From Chloranthus sessilifolius (lineage: Eukaryota; Streptophyta; Magnoliopsida; Chloranthales; Chloranthaceae): DNA of 64,000 nt. The translations under genes and the position numbers were made by a program. The stretch lies in assembly GCA_021018995.1 (NCBI GenBank), contig CM037585.1:126198831-126262830 (forward strand), given 5' to 3'. Below the pieces are notes generated by a model. The model made no database searches and was not told the DNA's origin. It was given only the letters and a program-made list of their open reading frames with translations. Numbering within the stretch: the first letter of the stretch is position 1; the number at the start of each line of letters is the position of its first letter. Positions 43,926-56,148 of this stretch are shown here, one piece after another.

Positions 43926-46905
43926 GTACCCTTTTTATGCGTCGTGAGGGCGACATAAATAGAATAGAAACACGAGTATTGATAGACCCCGGGGTCTATC
44001 CATTCTTTTATCACTTGGTTATTTGCCGAGAAGTTGGGCATCATTCCCAAGGTCCTTGATTTCATCTTAGCAGTGTCAGTTCCTACGGGTAACTCAGTGA
44101 GCACCGATACCGTGTGTCAATCTATGAGCATGATGATTGAAGACCACGAGACTGTAGCTGATTTGATTATTTTGAGCATGAAAGGATTTGACGTGATACT
44201 AGGGATGGATTGGTTATCTGCTTACCACGTGAGCGTGGATTGTCTTCAAAAAATTATAGCCTTCCGCCCTCCGAAGAGAAAATCCTTCCAATTCTGCGGA
44301 GTCAAATCTTACGTGACACCGTTTATCTTCGCTATAAGAGCAGACCGTATGATGAGGAATGGGTGTTGTGGTTATCTAGCATACTTGCAAGATTATAAGG
44401 AGGAGAAGAAATATATTATAGATATTATGATTGCTTGTAAGTATCCAGATGTTTTTTCTGAAGATCTACCTAGATTACTACCTGATAGGGAGATTGACTT
44501 TGCAATTGAGTTAGTGTCGGGTATTGAACCTGTATCGAAAGCTTCATATAAAATGACGCCTGCAGAATTGAAAGAGTTGAAAGAGCAGCTTCAGGAACTG
44601 CTAGATAAAGGTTTTATCAGATCGAGTGTGTCACCCTGTGGAGCACCGATTTTGTTTGTGAAGAAGAAAGATAGTTCAATGTGGCTTTGCATTGATTACC
44701 GCCAGCTAAATAAGTTGACAATTAAGAACCGTTATCCGCTTTCGAGAATTGATGATCTGTTCGATCAGTTACAAGGAGCAAGGTTCTCTTCGAAGATTGA
44801 CTTGAGGTCAAGCTACCATCAGTTGAAAGTCAAATCTGAAGACATTCAAAAGACAACATTCAAGACCCGATATGGACCCAACGAGTTCTTGGTCGTGCCA
44901 TTTGGGTTGACAAACGCACCCGCATCATTTATGGACTTGATGAACCGGATATTCAAATTACATTTGGATAAGTCTGTAGTAGTTTTTGTAGATGACATCC
45001 TCATCTATTCAAAGACGCGAGAAGAATATGAACAATACTTGCGAGTAGCTTTACAAACCCTCAGAGACCATTAGTTATATGCAAAACTTAGCAAGTGTGA
45101 GTTTTGGCTTGAGCAGGTCAATTTTCTAGGCCAGGTTGTCTCTGAGATCGGTATTACGATTGACCCAGCAAAGATTGAGTCAGTGATAAATTGGGAACAA
45201 CCAAAGACAGTTACAGAAGTTCGTAGTTTCTTCGGTCTGGCAGGTTACTATAAAAGGTTTGTAGAGGGTTTTTCCAAGATATCAAGTTCGCTTACGCAAC
45301 TTACGAAGAAGAACACTAAGTTTGATTGGGCAGAGCAGTGTGAGCAAAGTTTTCAGGAACTCAAGAAACGATTGACTACTATGCCAATACGTGTTATACC
45401 GTCAGGCAGGGGAGGCTTTGCAATATACAGTGATACATCGTATGGGGGTTTAGGCTGTGTACTTAACTAGAATGAGAGAGTTATTGCTTACGAGTCTAGA
45501 CAGCTAAAAGACCATGAGAAGAATTATCTGACACACGATCTTGAGTTGGCTGCAGTGATCTTTGCCTTGAAGATCTGGAGGTATTACCTTTATGGGGAGA
45601 CCTTCGATATATTCACCGATCATAAGAGCCTCAAGTATCTCTTCTCACAAAAGGAGTTGAATATGAGACAACGTCGATGGATGGATTTCTTGAAAGATTA
45701 TGATTGTACCATCCAGTACCACCCCAGGAAAGCAAATGTAATGGCTGATGCATTAAGTTAGAAGTTCTCTGCTCAGTTATCACATTTCACCGCAAGGGTG
45801 CGACGATGGCATCTATTAGAAGATATGGCTCTAAGTAGCATGATATTTGACGTAAAAGGTTCAGGTGCATTAATGGCTACGCTGGTGATACATTCTACTC
45901 TTTATAAAAACATTCACGACTTCAGATGACGGATGATGAGCTTATGACTATTAGACGGGATGTGATTGGGGGAGGTAAAACAGATTTATCCATCAAAGAT
46001 GACGGCACATTATTGTTTAGAGACTGGGTATGCGTACCAATTAGTACTGAGCTTCAGGACACCATTTTGGAAGAGGCTCATAAGTCTATGTACGCTATTC
46101 ATCCTGACAGTACCAAGATGTACCAAGACTTAAAAAAAAGCTTATGGTGGAGGGGTTTAAAGAAAGATGTCACCGAGTATGTCTCGAGATGTCTTGTATG
46201 CTAGCAGGTCAAGGTTGATCACCAAAATTTGACAGGATTGTTGCAACCACTACCGATACCCGAGTGAAAATGGGAGGCTATTTCTATGGACTTTATTTTA
46301 GGGTTGCCTAAGACATTCAGGAAACACAATGCCATCTCGTTCATTGTGGATCGATTGACTAAGTCGGCGCACTTCCTGCCGTATAATACGTCGTATACTG
46401 CCAACAAGCTCGCAAAGTTATATATCAAGGAGATAGTTAGGGTGAATGGTATACTGGTCAGTATCGTATTCGACAAAGACCCAATGTACACATCTTAGTT
46501 TTGGTAGTGATTTAGGAAGGGATGGGTTCCAGGCTCGATTACAGTACGACATTCCATCCTCAGACTAATGGGCAGACTGAGAGGGTGAATAAGATCATAG
46601 AGGATATGTTACGTGCTTGCATGCTAGATTTTCAGGGGTCATGAGACCAACATTTACCATTGGTCGAGTTCGCCTATAATAACAGTTACTAGGCTAGCAT
46701 CGACATTGCACCCTACGAAGCCTTATATGGATGGCGGTGCAGGTCTCTGCTTAATTGGGAAGAAGTGGGTGAGAAGCTCATTTTAGGCTCCGAGATCATG
46801 GAGAGTATGACCGAGACAGTTTGATTAATCTGCGAGAGGTTATGCATTGCTCAAAGTCGTCAGAAGAGCTACGCTGATCTTAAAAGGAACCATGTTGAGT
46901 TTCAG

Positions 46906-46976
46906 GTGAGCTTTATAGCATTGGTCACCTTGATATTATTGTGATTTGTGTTTTATCACTAATACCTGCGTTTCAG
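46906..46976 (+). other. Candidate 71-bp intron in element A pol, flanked by 9-bp direct repeat
   Basis: GTGAGCTTTATAGCA ... CACTAATACC ... GCGTTTCAG. Removal joins GAG TTT CAG to GTG GGA GAT, giving NHVEFQ|VGDNVSVKIS, the usual chromovirus sequence. A CTAAT branch-point-like site lies about 20 nt before the AG. TTTCAGGTG occurs at 46900-46908 and 46971-46979, spanning both splice junctions. Unspliced, the segment contains a stop. Confidence 0.72.
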
Positions 46977-47199
46977 GTGGGAGATAACGTTTCTGTCAAA
47001 ATCTCTCCTACAAAAGGCGTGATGCGTTTCGGGAAGCGTGGGAAGCTGAGTCAACACTATGTTGGACCTTTTGAGGTTTTGGGCCGAGTCGGCGAGGTTA
47101 CTTCTCGAGTAGCCTTAGCGCCGCAGCTATCGGGAATGCACAACATGTTTCATGTGTCCATGCTACGGAAGTATGTTAAAGACCCGACTCATGTATTGG

Positions 47200-47376
47200 A
47201 CTATCAGCCCATTGAGCTCCAGGAAGACTTTATCTTTGGTTGAGGAGCCGATACAAATCTTAGATCGCAAAGAACAGACCTTACGGACTAAGAGCATTCC
47301 CTTAGTACTTGTGAAGTGGCAGAACCACTCTTCAGAGGAAGCCACTTGGGAGCGCGAAGCAGAGATTCGCGACTAA
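47200..47376 (+). pseudogene. Chromodomain of element A
   Basis: VEEPIQILDRKEQTLR then IPLVLVKWQNHSSEEATWER, ending REAEIRD*. Chromovirus integrase C-termini carry this domain, which reads histone marks and directs insertion to heterochromatin. It is one frame off the preceding ORF (frameshift near 47240). Confidence 0.85.
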
Positions 47377-47998
47377 TTCTCACAACTTTTCGAATGAAGG
47401 TAAATCGTAAACTATGTAGATATAAGAAAAATATAAGTACTTTTGACGTTTAAAACTCCTTTTTCAAATAAACTTTATATATATCTATAACGATCACACA
47501 ATAAAATCTTAAATATCATATTTATTCATTCTCGGTTAGAACCGTGTATCAGTAGAACCTGTGTCATCAGTTAGGACATGTATACCAGGCATGTGGTTAC
47601 GCTTCTGAACTAGTATTCGATTCTGACATCTAAAATTTCTGCTCGAGTATTTACCGACATAGTGTATGTGGTCTAGTGAGAAAAGGGTGAGGTAGGTGTG
47701 TGTGTTAGGTTTGAGTCATGGTGAAGTATGTTTCCAGGCACGTGACACTCAGGTAGGTATGCATCTATGTACGGATGCAATCCTCTATGGTAGTATGGGA
47801 TGCCACACGCAGTACATCCAAGTTACTATGAATCATGACCCTTGAAAAGCGTGCTTAGTGAAGCCTATCACATCGCGACCCATTTTCTTTAGACATTAAA
47901 CTGTTTCGATTATGCCTTGAAAAGAAATTGTGTTGGAATAAGGGCGTACCGTAAACTTACTTAAGCTACCCGTTCTATTTTCGAGGATGAAAATTCCT
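47377..47998 (+). other. Element A 3' untranslated region
   Basis: About 620 bp without an ORF. It ends with ATTTTCGAGGATGAAAATTC before the polypurine tract, shared with G1. Confidence 0.6.
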
Positions 47999-48011
47999 AA
48001 GGAGGGTAGAA
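47999..48011 (+). other. Polypurine tract of element A
   Basis: AAGGAGGGTAGAA, directly before the 3' LTR. Confidence 0.88.
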
Positions 48012-50483
48012 TATAAAGACCTGTATTTTTGGACTCGAATCAGACTGACCCTGTGTACGTATTCGGCTCGACAACCGACATTGCCATTTGTTTGGATTTT
48101 TATCTAGATGTGATTGTGCAGACAAATTTTGATTTTGAGTCGTTTGGACCCTCGTGCGAAAGTCATGCACCGACCTCGCTGTGGCCGCTCAACACCGGAC
48201 TTAAGTTGTTGGAATTAGAAGTTTAACATACTAAGGTGAGTGTGTGCTTAACATATTAAAGCAACCCTTTTATAAGAGGAATGGTATTCCCGTATACCTT
48301 AGGTTATGGCCTTCTAAAATTTACTTGCTTAGAGAGAAAGAGGAGATGAGAGCCATACGCTGAAAAACCTAGCCGCGTTTTGAGTCGTTTGATCATTACA
48401 AAATTTCGCCTTTATCGTGCCACCAATTGTGAGATCTATTTTGTGAAACATTTTCTCTAAAACCCTTTTTCATTTGAGATCCATAAACTTAGGGCAAGAT
48501 TGAATCAACCCTTGGATTTATTTTCGATGATTTGAAGAGGTTGAGATCATTGGAAATGAATAGAAGTGATCCTAGTGAACTCATAGGGGCGATCGCGGCG
48601 CGAATTGTCAAAAAAATCCATCGATTTCTTTCCCAAACTCCATTTGTGTGGCTCGTTTCAAACCGTGGAATCCTTGATTAAAGGTATGATTTTTATTAAG
48701 TTTAAGGTTTAGAATCAATAGATTAAACTTAGGTTTTATTTTACGAATGTGTGGGATTCAATTTTGGTGAAAACGAGGCGAAAAATCGCATCGCTCGAGC
48801 GAGGATAGAACTTGGTTTTTGTCTTTGTTTTCGTCTTCTTTCTGATACTGTCTTGGTATTTTATTCGTAACATTTTACTCTGAACTCTGATCAATATGAT
48901 TCTTTATGAGTTGGAAAGATAGCATCACGATCTACAATTTTAGTGTTTTGACTAACTCATGAATCAATCATTTTGAAAGTTAAAAAATTAGGGGAAGGTT
49001 ACGTCAAATTGTCTTTATTTTTGTTTTCTTTCCGATACTGTCTTGGTATTTTAGTCATAACTTTTTATTTAGAACTCTGATTGACATAATTTATTTTACA
49101 TTAGAAAGAGAACAACAAACTCTACAACTTTTATGTTTTGACCAACTCGTTAATCAATCGTTTTGAAAGATAAACATTAGGAGAATGTTACGTCAATTTC
49201 TATGTTGGCACAAACTTGCCCGTTTCGACTTGATTTTGAGGAAACACTTAAATAGGTCTAAATTATTAGTGATTAGAGTTAACCTTAATGCATCGTCATA
49301 TATTTGTGATGTAGATTAAGGGCGAGAGGCTATCAATAGGATTTTGTTTGGCTTCGCGCAACTCCAAGTTTTGGTAGGAGAATCTCATCTTTACAGTATT
49401 TTATTTTAACTCGCATGGATATTTTGAATTAGAATATTTGAACTTGCATATGTCATTGAAATCACATCTGTAAAATAAAATTTGAGATGAAAAATTGAAA
49501 ATCTGAATCTACCTGAACCCTGAAACCTAAATCTGCTTAAGATCTGAAAAGCTGAAAATCTGAAATCAAGAATCTGAACTATATATAAGAAACTTGCATC
49601 TGATTTATATTAATATTTGCATCTGTTTTATGATTGACCTGAATGACCCCTCAAAAATTCCTGAACAACTTCCTGACACAAGTTTCCCTCATGACGCAGG
49701 GGCTTATTGCATCCTCAAAAAGGGTTCATAAACGACGATGGTAGGTAGGGCTTCCCATCGACTATATTCCTGCTCTCGAGATATAGTTTACTCGGGAGGT
49801 ATTTTAAGTTGAGGATTAAGTCATGAATTACTGAACTTTACATATAGAAATTAGAGACACTGAGACATTGAAATTATGCATTGTTCTTGAATCTGTTTTC
49901 ATATATTTAGAAAATAATCTTACATATAATTTCTGCACTTAAATTATGTTTTTATGTGTATTTCTGGTTTTGACATATAATATTTTGATACTTGTTTTGA
50001 AACCCATGCTAGTTAAAATATAATGTCGTTGATGATATTCTTCTATTGAGATTTGTTGGTTAACTCACTCTGACTATACGTCACAGGTCCAGGCACTGAC
50101 GTGGCTGTTCGGGACTGCGAGACTGATCCTAATTACGTACCGGAGGAAGAGCCTGGCGTTCCTCCTGAGGAGTATTTTTCAGCTTAGGATCTAATTTATT
50201 TTTGTTTTTCGTGAGAGTTTGGACATGGAGTTGTGGGTCTTTTAGTTGGATTTTATAGTTTTATACTTAACTTTTGATTACTGTTTGAACCATGTTTCGG
50301 TGACGGTCGGCCATCATCGATAGTTCTTTTATTTACCTTTCGCTTTCACATTTATTTTAATATTAGATATTATTTACACTTTACTCTTATTTGTGCTATG
50401 TTTGTCCAGCTTATCGTTCAACCGATAGGTCGGTGAACCGACCGTTCCTATACTTGAGGGATTGGAAAAGTCAGGTTGTCACA
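48012..50483 (+). repeat. Element A 3' LTR (TG start mutated to TA)
   Basis: TATAAAGACCTGTATTTTTG ... GTCAGGTTGTCACA. It aligns end to end with 40328-42793; the first two bases are TA instead of TG. GAGAA TSD follows. Confidence 0.92.
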
Positions 50484-50952
50484 GAGAAGGAAAGATTTCC
50501 TCTCCCTCGCCCCTCTGAAGCCCAAGTTGTGTAGATCTCCCTCTCAACTTCTCCTTGTTCGTGGATTTACCGCAATAAAGCATCGGTGTGAAGCGGTTGC
50601 GAGCGAAGTGTGAGAACTCGATTCTCCCAAACCTTTTTCTTCTTGTTGATCCCCACTCTACGTGAGAATTTTTGCCTTGCTTTGCATCCGCAAGAGATTT
50701 CGATCCCGACTCCTTCACAATCGGATAGAAAGCAGGGTTTCGAACCATCAGGAAGAAAATATGGTTTCGTGTCAAATTCGTCAATTCCGACCACCGTAGA
50801 AGTTTATGCATAAGATTAAAAGGTAAGATTTGTGTTTAATAGTGTAGAGGTAGTTTAGATTTGATGTATGGGTACGTAGATGGGAGTGTGTGCCATGACT
50901 TTTGACCGATTCGGATGGAGGAAGAAAGAGAACCTGAAGGGCTTTGAATCTG

Positions 50953-51080
50953 TCAAAATTGATCGATCAATTTTGAAATTGATCCGTCAGATTAGACAGA
51001 ACAAAAAAGTGTAAAAATTTGGGAGAAATTGATCGATCAGTTTTCTCTACCTTTGAAAACTGATTGATCGGATTTGATGG
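50953..51080. repeat. GATCGATC palindrome block, B LTR1
   Basis: AAATTGATCGATCAATTTTG and variants, four or five units. Confidence 0.8.
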
Positions 51081-52733
51081 AAGTGCCAACACAACCTTGG
51101 TATTTTAGCCATAACTTTCTTCTCCGAACTCGGATTGACGTGATTCTTATGACATTGGAAAGAGGACAATGAGCCCTATAACTTATAAAATAAAATTGCA
51201 TGAATCAAACGTTTTAAAGGTTAAAATTGAGCGAAAAGTTGGGTCAACTTCTAATTTAGCAGGAACTTGCCCATTTCTGCCTTGATTTTGAGAAAATATT
51301 TAAGTAGGTCGAGGTTGTTAATAATTAATGCATCATCGTATATTTGTGATGTAGATTAAGGGCAGGAAGCCATCGATAAGACTTTGCTTTGCTTCATGCA
51401 ACTTCGAGGTTAAGGTAGGGGAAACTCAATGCCCATTTTCATTTTAACTCTAATTCATGAAATTCTTTGATATAATCGATTTGAGTATGATTTGGTAGAA
51501 ATGGATTTAGAACTTGTCAGATTTAACTACTTCGAATATTGAAACCTTTGGATCATTGATTTGACTTAGAATTTTATTTTTGGCCGACATCGAACGTTTG
51601 AATCTTAGAAGCTTTGAAATATCGAAGGTGAATTTTGAACCTGTGAATGCATTGAATCTAAAAATTGTGAATCTTTGAAATTTGAACCGTTAAAATTAAA
51701 TACGAACTAGGAACCATGAGAATGAATATGAACCTTGAACTTGGAATCCTTTGACTCTTAGAATTTGGAATGGAGTAGTATAATTTAAGAATGAACGACA
51801 CTAGAATCCGCGTAGGAGAAATTCATTACTCAATTGCATTTTTACCTTGATTCATAGAATCGACGAGTTAAGTGAATGGATGTGTAACGATTATGATTTG
51901 AGCACTGCATTTGAATCTTCGAAAGCTTTGAATGAATTTGAATTCGTTGAATGGAAATGAATCCTCTGAACTTTGAAATATGAACTTGAAGGTGGGGAAG
52001 ATTCAATACCCAACCACATTTTGATTTGAATTCATAGATGCCTTGAAATGATCGAATGATAGCTTTGAATTTTTACTTATATCTGAATGCTTCTAACTAT
52101 TTAAACCATTGAGCTTTGAATATGAAATTGAAAATTGAACTATGAATCTGAACTCTATTAAATATGAAAGTCTTTGAATCCGAAATTTGAACAAGAAGCA
52201 TGAGAAGGCTTGAATCTTTGAGATGAAATTGAATCCGTTGAATTATAGAACCCTTTGAGTATAAATATCGGGCATTAAAAATCATTGAACTTTGAGTATT
52301 GAAGTCTTTGAATTATTAGTTGCATGGGAAATTTTGGAGATGAATCAATGAACTCTGAACTTCAGAATGAAATGGGCCTAGCGATGAATTGTATGATTTA
52401 CATGATAGGTTGAATGGAAATGTGACATTTGTAAATGGAATTAGAGTTTGTGAGTCTGACTGCATTTGAACAACTGAGAGCTTTGAATCATTGATTTCTG
52501 GATGAACGTTTTGAAATATAGAATCCCTTGAAACTTTGAACTTGAATCTGACTGCATAGAAATGTCTTTGAGTCTTCTAAACCTTGAACACATGAAACTT
52601 TGAAACACTGGACACAGCTTGACCACTGTGCACTACATATACTGAGTGAACCAATGCATACACTCTTGGACGATGCAATGAGTTATTCATACACTTGCAT
52701 ACTTTGTATCTTTGATTGGACCGATTGGGTTAT

Positions 52734-53250
52734 ACATACACATACCTTTGTACACTATATACATCTTACCGTTCTATGAGTTATTCGTACATATACTGCA
52801 CATTGTACACTGCATACATACTAGACCGGTATAGTGGGTTATCCCTACACACTGCATACTGCATATACTGATTGGACTGGTATGACAGGTTATCCGTACA
52901 TATTGCATACTGCATACACTAACTGGATTTGTATGACAGGTTATCCATACACACTGCATACTGCATACACTTACTAAACCGGTACGGTGGGTGATCCATA
53001 CACATACTGCACACTATACATTACAAACATACTGGACAGGTACAGTGGGTTATCCATGCACATACTGCACACTATACATTGCATACATACTGGACCAATA
53101 CAGTGGGTTATCCGTACACACTACATACAACATACACTGACTGGACTGGTACGACAGGTTATCCGTACACATTTGTGCACTGCATATACTAATTGGACCA
53201 CTGCATACATTGACTGGACCGCTACGGCAAGTCATCCATACACACTGTAA
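52734..53250. repeat. Minisatellite in B LTR1 (about 10 units)
   Basis: Units of about 44-60 bp built on GGTTATCCGTACACA...CTGCATACA...ACTGGACCGGTA. The anchor word recurs near 52734, 52778, 52828, 52888, 52941, 52990, 53048, 53107, 53158 and 53228. Confidence 0.88.
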
Positions 53251-54034
53251 GATGTGAGCTAGAAATCTGACTACTGTTAGATGGGAATAATGAAAATCTA
53301 GAAACTATAAGCCATTGAATCAAAACACTGAACATTGTATGTCATCGAATCGGAACACTAAACTTTGTAAGTCTCTGAATCCAAATAGAAATTCGAAATC
53401 TGACTTCGAATATGAACTCAGGAACTGAGAATGAATCATTGAAAATTGTGTGAAACTCTGAACTATTGATTTTGATTTCGATTTAAGGATATATGCAAAC
53501 TCTGTTTGGATAGTAAATTGTCGTTTGGAACTCTGTCATCGAATATAGGCATTAATATGATGAGACGTGAAATTGATATTGATTTTTATTCTACTGAGCT
53601 TAGACTGTTAGCTCACCCCGACTATATGTCACAGGTGAAGCACTTGATCGGGGTTTAGGATTGGAGGAGATTTCGGATTACGAACATGAGAAAGAAGCAC
53701 AGTAGTTGCTACACATTTTGGACTTGGTATAATTTTGAGTTGATCTTTTGAGCTTTGAGCTTGGTACATCTTAGAAATTCTGTAGTACTTTTATACATAC
53801 TTTTTGTGTACCACTATTTAGGTGATGGTTGGCCATCACCGGTGATTTGTTTGTCTCCATTGTTTATATGCTTTATATAGAAATGGAAAAATTTAGCTCT
53901 GCCATATGTATCTTTACATTGATTTCTGCATTTTGTGTGGATGTATAAAGTATTCTATATTCAGATTGTGATCTACGATCTGGTGGTCTATTTTTTCCCA
54001 AAAATCCGTGTAAGGGGAAAATTGGGCTGCCACA

Positions 54035-54050
54035 TTTGGTATCAGAGCTT
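54035..54050 (+). other. Primer binding site of B internal 1
   Basis: TTTGGTATCAGAGCTT directly after LTR1. Confidence 0.9.
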
Positions 54051-54211
54051 AGCCTTTAGGTCTTATGGGAGACTCAGAGCTATAGCTCTAGGTGCAGGAA
54101 TATGGCTTTAGATTCTGTCAGAACATGGGGAGTCTGATCTATGTTATATTTAGGCTAGAGTACTCACGATCACTTCTAATTAAGAACTCTTGTTTGATTG
54201 TGACAGGTCAA

Positions 54212-55300
54212 TACCTCCACGAGGAAGGCTAAGAAAGGTATACACTAGAGGCACGCCGATTGCCGAGAGAGTCACCACGAGTACAGACAACACTCCCTTA
54301 GGAGGAGGAAAAGCTAGCGAGCAGGATAGGCAGCTGTTAGAGATGATGGCCAACACGATGGCACAACTTGCAGAGCGGCCCCAACCTTGTGGATTCCAAG
54401 AATTCAGGAAAATGGAGCTTCCTAGCTTCTATTGTCAAGTGGATCCATTTGAAACGGAAAAGTGGTTGAGCCAGATGGAGAAAATTCTTCTTAAGATTTC
54501 GTGTACTGAAGAGGAAAAGGTTAACTGGGTTTCCTTCCAACTAGAAGGTGAGATCGATCCATGGTAGAAATCAGTTGAAAGGACCAAGCTACAGGACGTG
54601 CCAAACACACCATGGACGTGGGCCCAATTTGTTGAAGTGTTCAATAAGAATTACTTCCCTACTGCAGTCAGGGATCGATGGGAAGTTAAGTTCAGATTGC
54701 TGGAGCAGGGTCAGATGACCGTGCGTGAATACAAGGATGAAATTACTAGGCTTTCTCGATTCGCACCGCAGCATGTAGCCACGGAGCTCATGGAAAAAAA
54801 AGAAGTTTGAGCGAGGCCTCAATCCGACCATTCTGGAAAGGATTTCTCTGTTTCAACTGAGGACCTATGCAAAGGTCATGAATCTAGCTCTTATCTCTGA
54901 AAAAGATATTGAGAAGAGGCACCAGCAAGTAGAGCAGCAAGATCAAAGTAGGGCAAGTCGACCACAGTCTTATGCCTCCGTGTAGGCAAGGGAGGCGATG
55001 AGATTCTTGATGCCACCACCACCTCAGCCTACTCAGCCTAAGTATTCTAGACCGCCTATGCCTACAACTACTATGACTGGAGCATTGATGGCACAACACC
55101 CTTCACGCACCACCTCATCTGCACCGGTTGAGTCATGTGCACAGTGTGGAGGGCGACATCAGACGAAGGAATGTCGGTGGGCCACTAGCACTATCTCAGG
55201 TGTGGCCAAATGGGACATCAGGTAAAAGACTGTCCCGAAAATGGAAAGGCAAGATGAACTTCAACATCTATTCAGAGGCCCTAGGTTAACTTTGGCAGTT
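54212..55300 (+). pseudogene. B1 gag (only gene of the element), broken
   Basis: The start equivalent to B2's ATG (60259) reads ATA here, so the nearest ATG is upstream at 54190. The gag core runs from about 54390 to 54800 (EFRKMELPSFYCQVDPFETE, WLSQMEKIL, PWTWAQFVEVFNKNYFP, GQMTVREY). TAG at 54565-54567 falls in the WW pair (DPW*KS). A one-base A insertion near 54797, TAG in SV*ARE near 54985 (CAG in B2) and a damaged zinc knuckle (CAQCGGRHQTKEC) follow. The frame ends near 55256 without protease. Gag of such elements can be packaged with help from an autonomous relative. Confidence 0.85.
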
Positions 55301-55975
55301 AATGGTTTCAAATTTCTTTAGTGGTTATTGCATTTTGGATTAATGGTCAGGATATATACTTTTTTAAATTTTGTGGTAATTAGGTATCCTTTAAGCATTA
55401 ATTGCATGGTGATGAACTAAACTTTTGATGAGCGATAATGTGAATTTTATAGTGACGAACTACTTAACTTTTTGTGATAGTTATCAAAATCCTAAATTTG
55501 TTATGGATGTCTATTTCTGAATGCTTAGTTGTGGATATGTTCTACCGATTAGTTGTGGATATTCTGATTGCTGTAGGTGCGCATATTCTGTTACAATGTG
55601 TAATAGGGATTATGATTGGTTCTAGAGGTACCTTGTTATGTACAGTTGTGGACGTATTCTCATATTTGGGAATGCATGTCATACTTTGAATGTTCAATTT
55701 TGAATGCATTCTCGTTTTTGTGGATGTGTTTATTAATATATACATGCTTATTGCATGGTTGACAAGGTCCCAAAATTGGTGTGGGCATGTTGTTGATCAG
55801 TTGTGTATGAAGAACAGGTTTTAACAGTTATAACTTTAGATTTAGAATATAGAGTTTTGATGGTGAAATATTTGAGCCAACGTGAAAGATTTTAAAATGA
55901 TAATTGATGAAATTAGATGATTGGCCCTATGTCTTTCGCCTCAAATAATACCCAGTCAATTTTTGAGGAAGAAAA
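55301..55975 (+). other. B1 region behind gag, no pol
   Basis: About 700 bp of AT-rich DNA with no protease, RT or integrase similarity. It is collinear with 61340-62025 of B2 and ends with GAGGAAGAAAATTCC before the first polypurine tract. Confidence 0.6.
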
Positions 55976-55982
55976 TTCCTTT

Positions 55983-55996
55983 AAGGAGGGGAGAAT
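55983..55996 (+). other. First polypurine tract of B1, followed by a relic LTR start
   Basis: AAGGAGGGGAGAATG precedes TGTAATGACCCTGATTTTTG, which looks like the first bases of a different LTR. A second tract lies about 150 bp further on. The same pair exists in B2 (about 62030 and 62185). Confidence 0.7.
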
Positions 55997-56135
55997 GTAA
56001 TGACCCTGATTTTTGTTGTGATTGATGTTAAATCACTTACTCCTGAGGAGAATATGACTACGCCTATTTGGATCTGTCAAATAGCTATACCTTTTTTAAG
56101 TTGGCACGAAATTTTTTGAGGATAAAAATTCTTTT

Positions 56136-56148
56136 AAGGTGGGAAGAA
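56136..56148 (+). other. Second (functional-position) polypurine tract of B1
   Basis: AAGGTGGGAAGAA, directly before LTR2. Confidence 0.85.

Larger units (their letters stand above)
43926..47376 (+). pseudogene. Element A pro-pol: protease, RT, RNase H, integrase, chromodomain; broken
   Basis: Protease VLIDPG...SIHSFIT at about 43973-44010, with one extra G near 43991. The RT region is mostly open in 44034-45074 ([49 protein letters not shown]). RNase H continues to about 45760 ([14 protein letters not shown] variant, [30 protein letters not shown]). Integrase follows at about 45926-46900, with an HHCC finger (HPDSTKMYQDL, RCLVC), D in SMDFILGLPK, D in VFDKDPMYTS and E in TNGQTERVNK. After a 71 bp intron come VGDNVSVKISPTKGV, MFHVSMLRKYV and a chromodomain (IPLVLVKWQNHSSEEATWER). 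About ten in-frame stops, with frameshifts near 43991, 45922 and 47240. Confidence 0.92.
40328..50483 (+). mobile_element. Complete Ty3/gypsy chromovirus 'A', 10.2 kb, TSD GAGAA
   Basis: 5' LTR 40328-42793 (2466 bp), PBS, gag, pro-pol with C-terminal chromodomain, polypurine tract, 3' LTR 48012-50483 (2472 bp). GAGAA flanks at 40323-40327 and 50484-50488. Removing it rejoins B LTR1 exactly as in LTR3 (GAGAGAGAAGGAAAGATTTC). The chromodomain and long LTRs suggest the Tekay/Del clade. LTRs differ at roughly one base in ten over the first 240 bp (hand count), so the insertion is old. Confidence 0.93.
50489..54034 (+). repeat. B LTR1, 3' part
   Basis: Continues LTR1 after element A (GGAAAGATTTCCTCTCCC..., as at 56414 and 62470). 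It ends ...GGGCTGCCACA before the PBS. It contains a GATCGATC block (about 50953-51080), a GAATCTTTGAA-rich stretch (51.5-52.6 kb) and a minisatellite (52734-53250). The short ORFs on both strands in this interval are by-products of the repeats. Confidence 0.9.

Noticed and set aside
50479..50813. ORFs on both strands at 50479-50813 and the matching 56358-56736
   Set aside because: Both lie in the B LTR leader at the same place in LTR1 and LTR2; frames overlap on both strands without start context or domain similarity.
52774..53250. ORFs on both strands with Cys/Tyr-rich repeats (e.g. 52987-53250 +, 53050-53235 -)
   Set aside because: They are translations of the B LTR minisatellite; the repeat is open in several frames by chance and is not a Cys-rich peptide gene.
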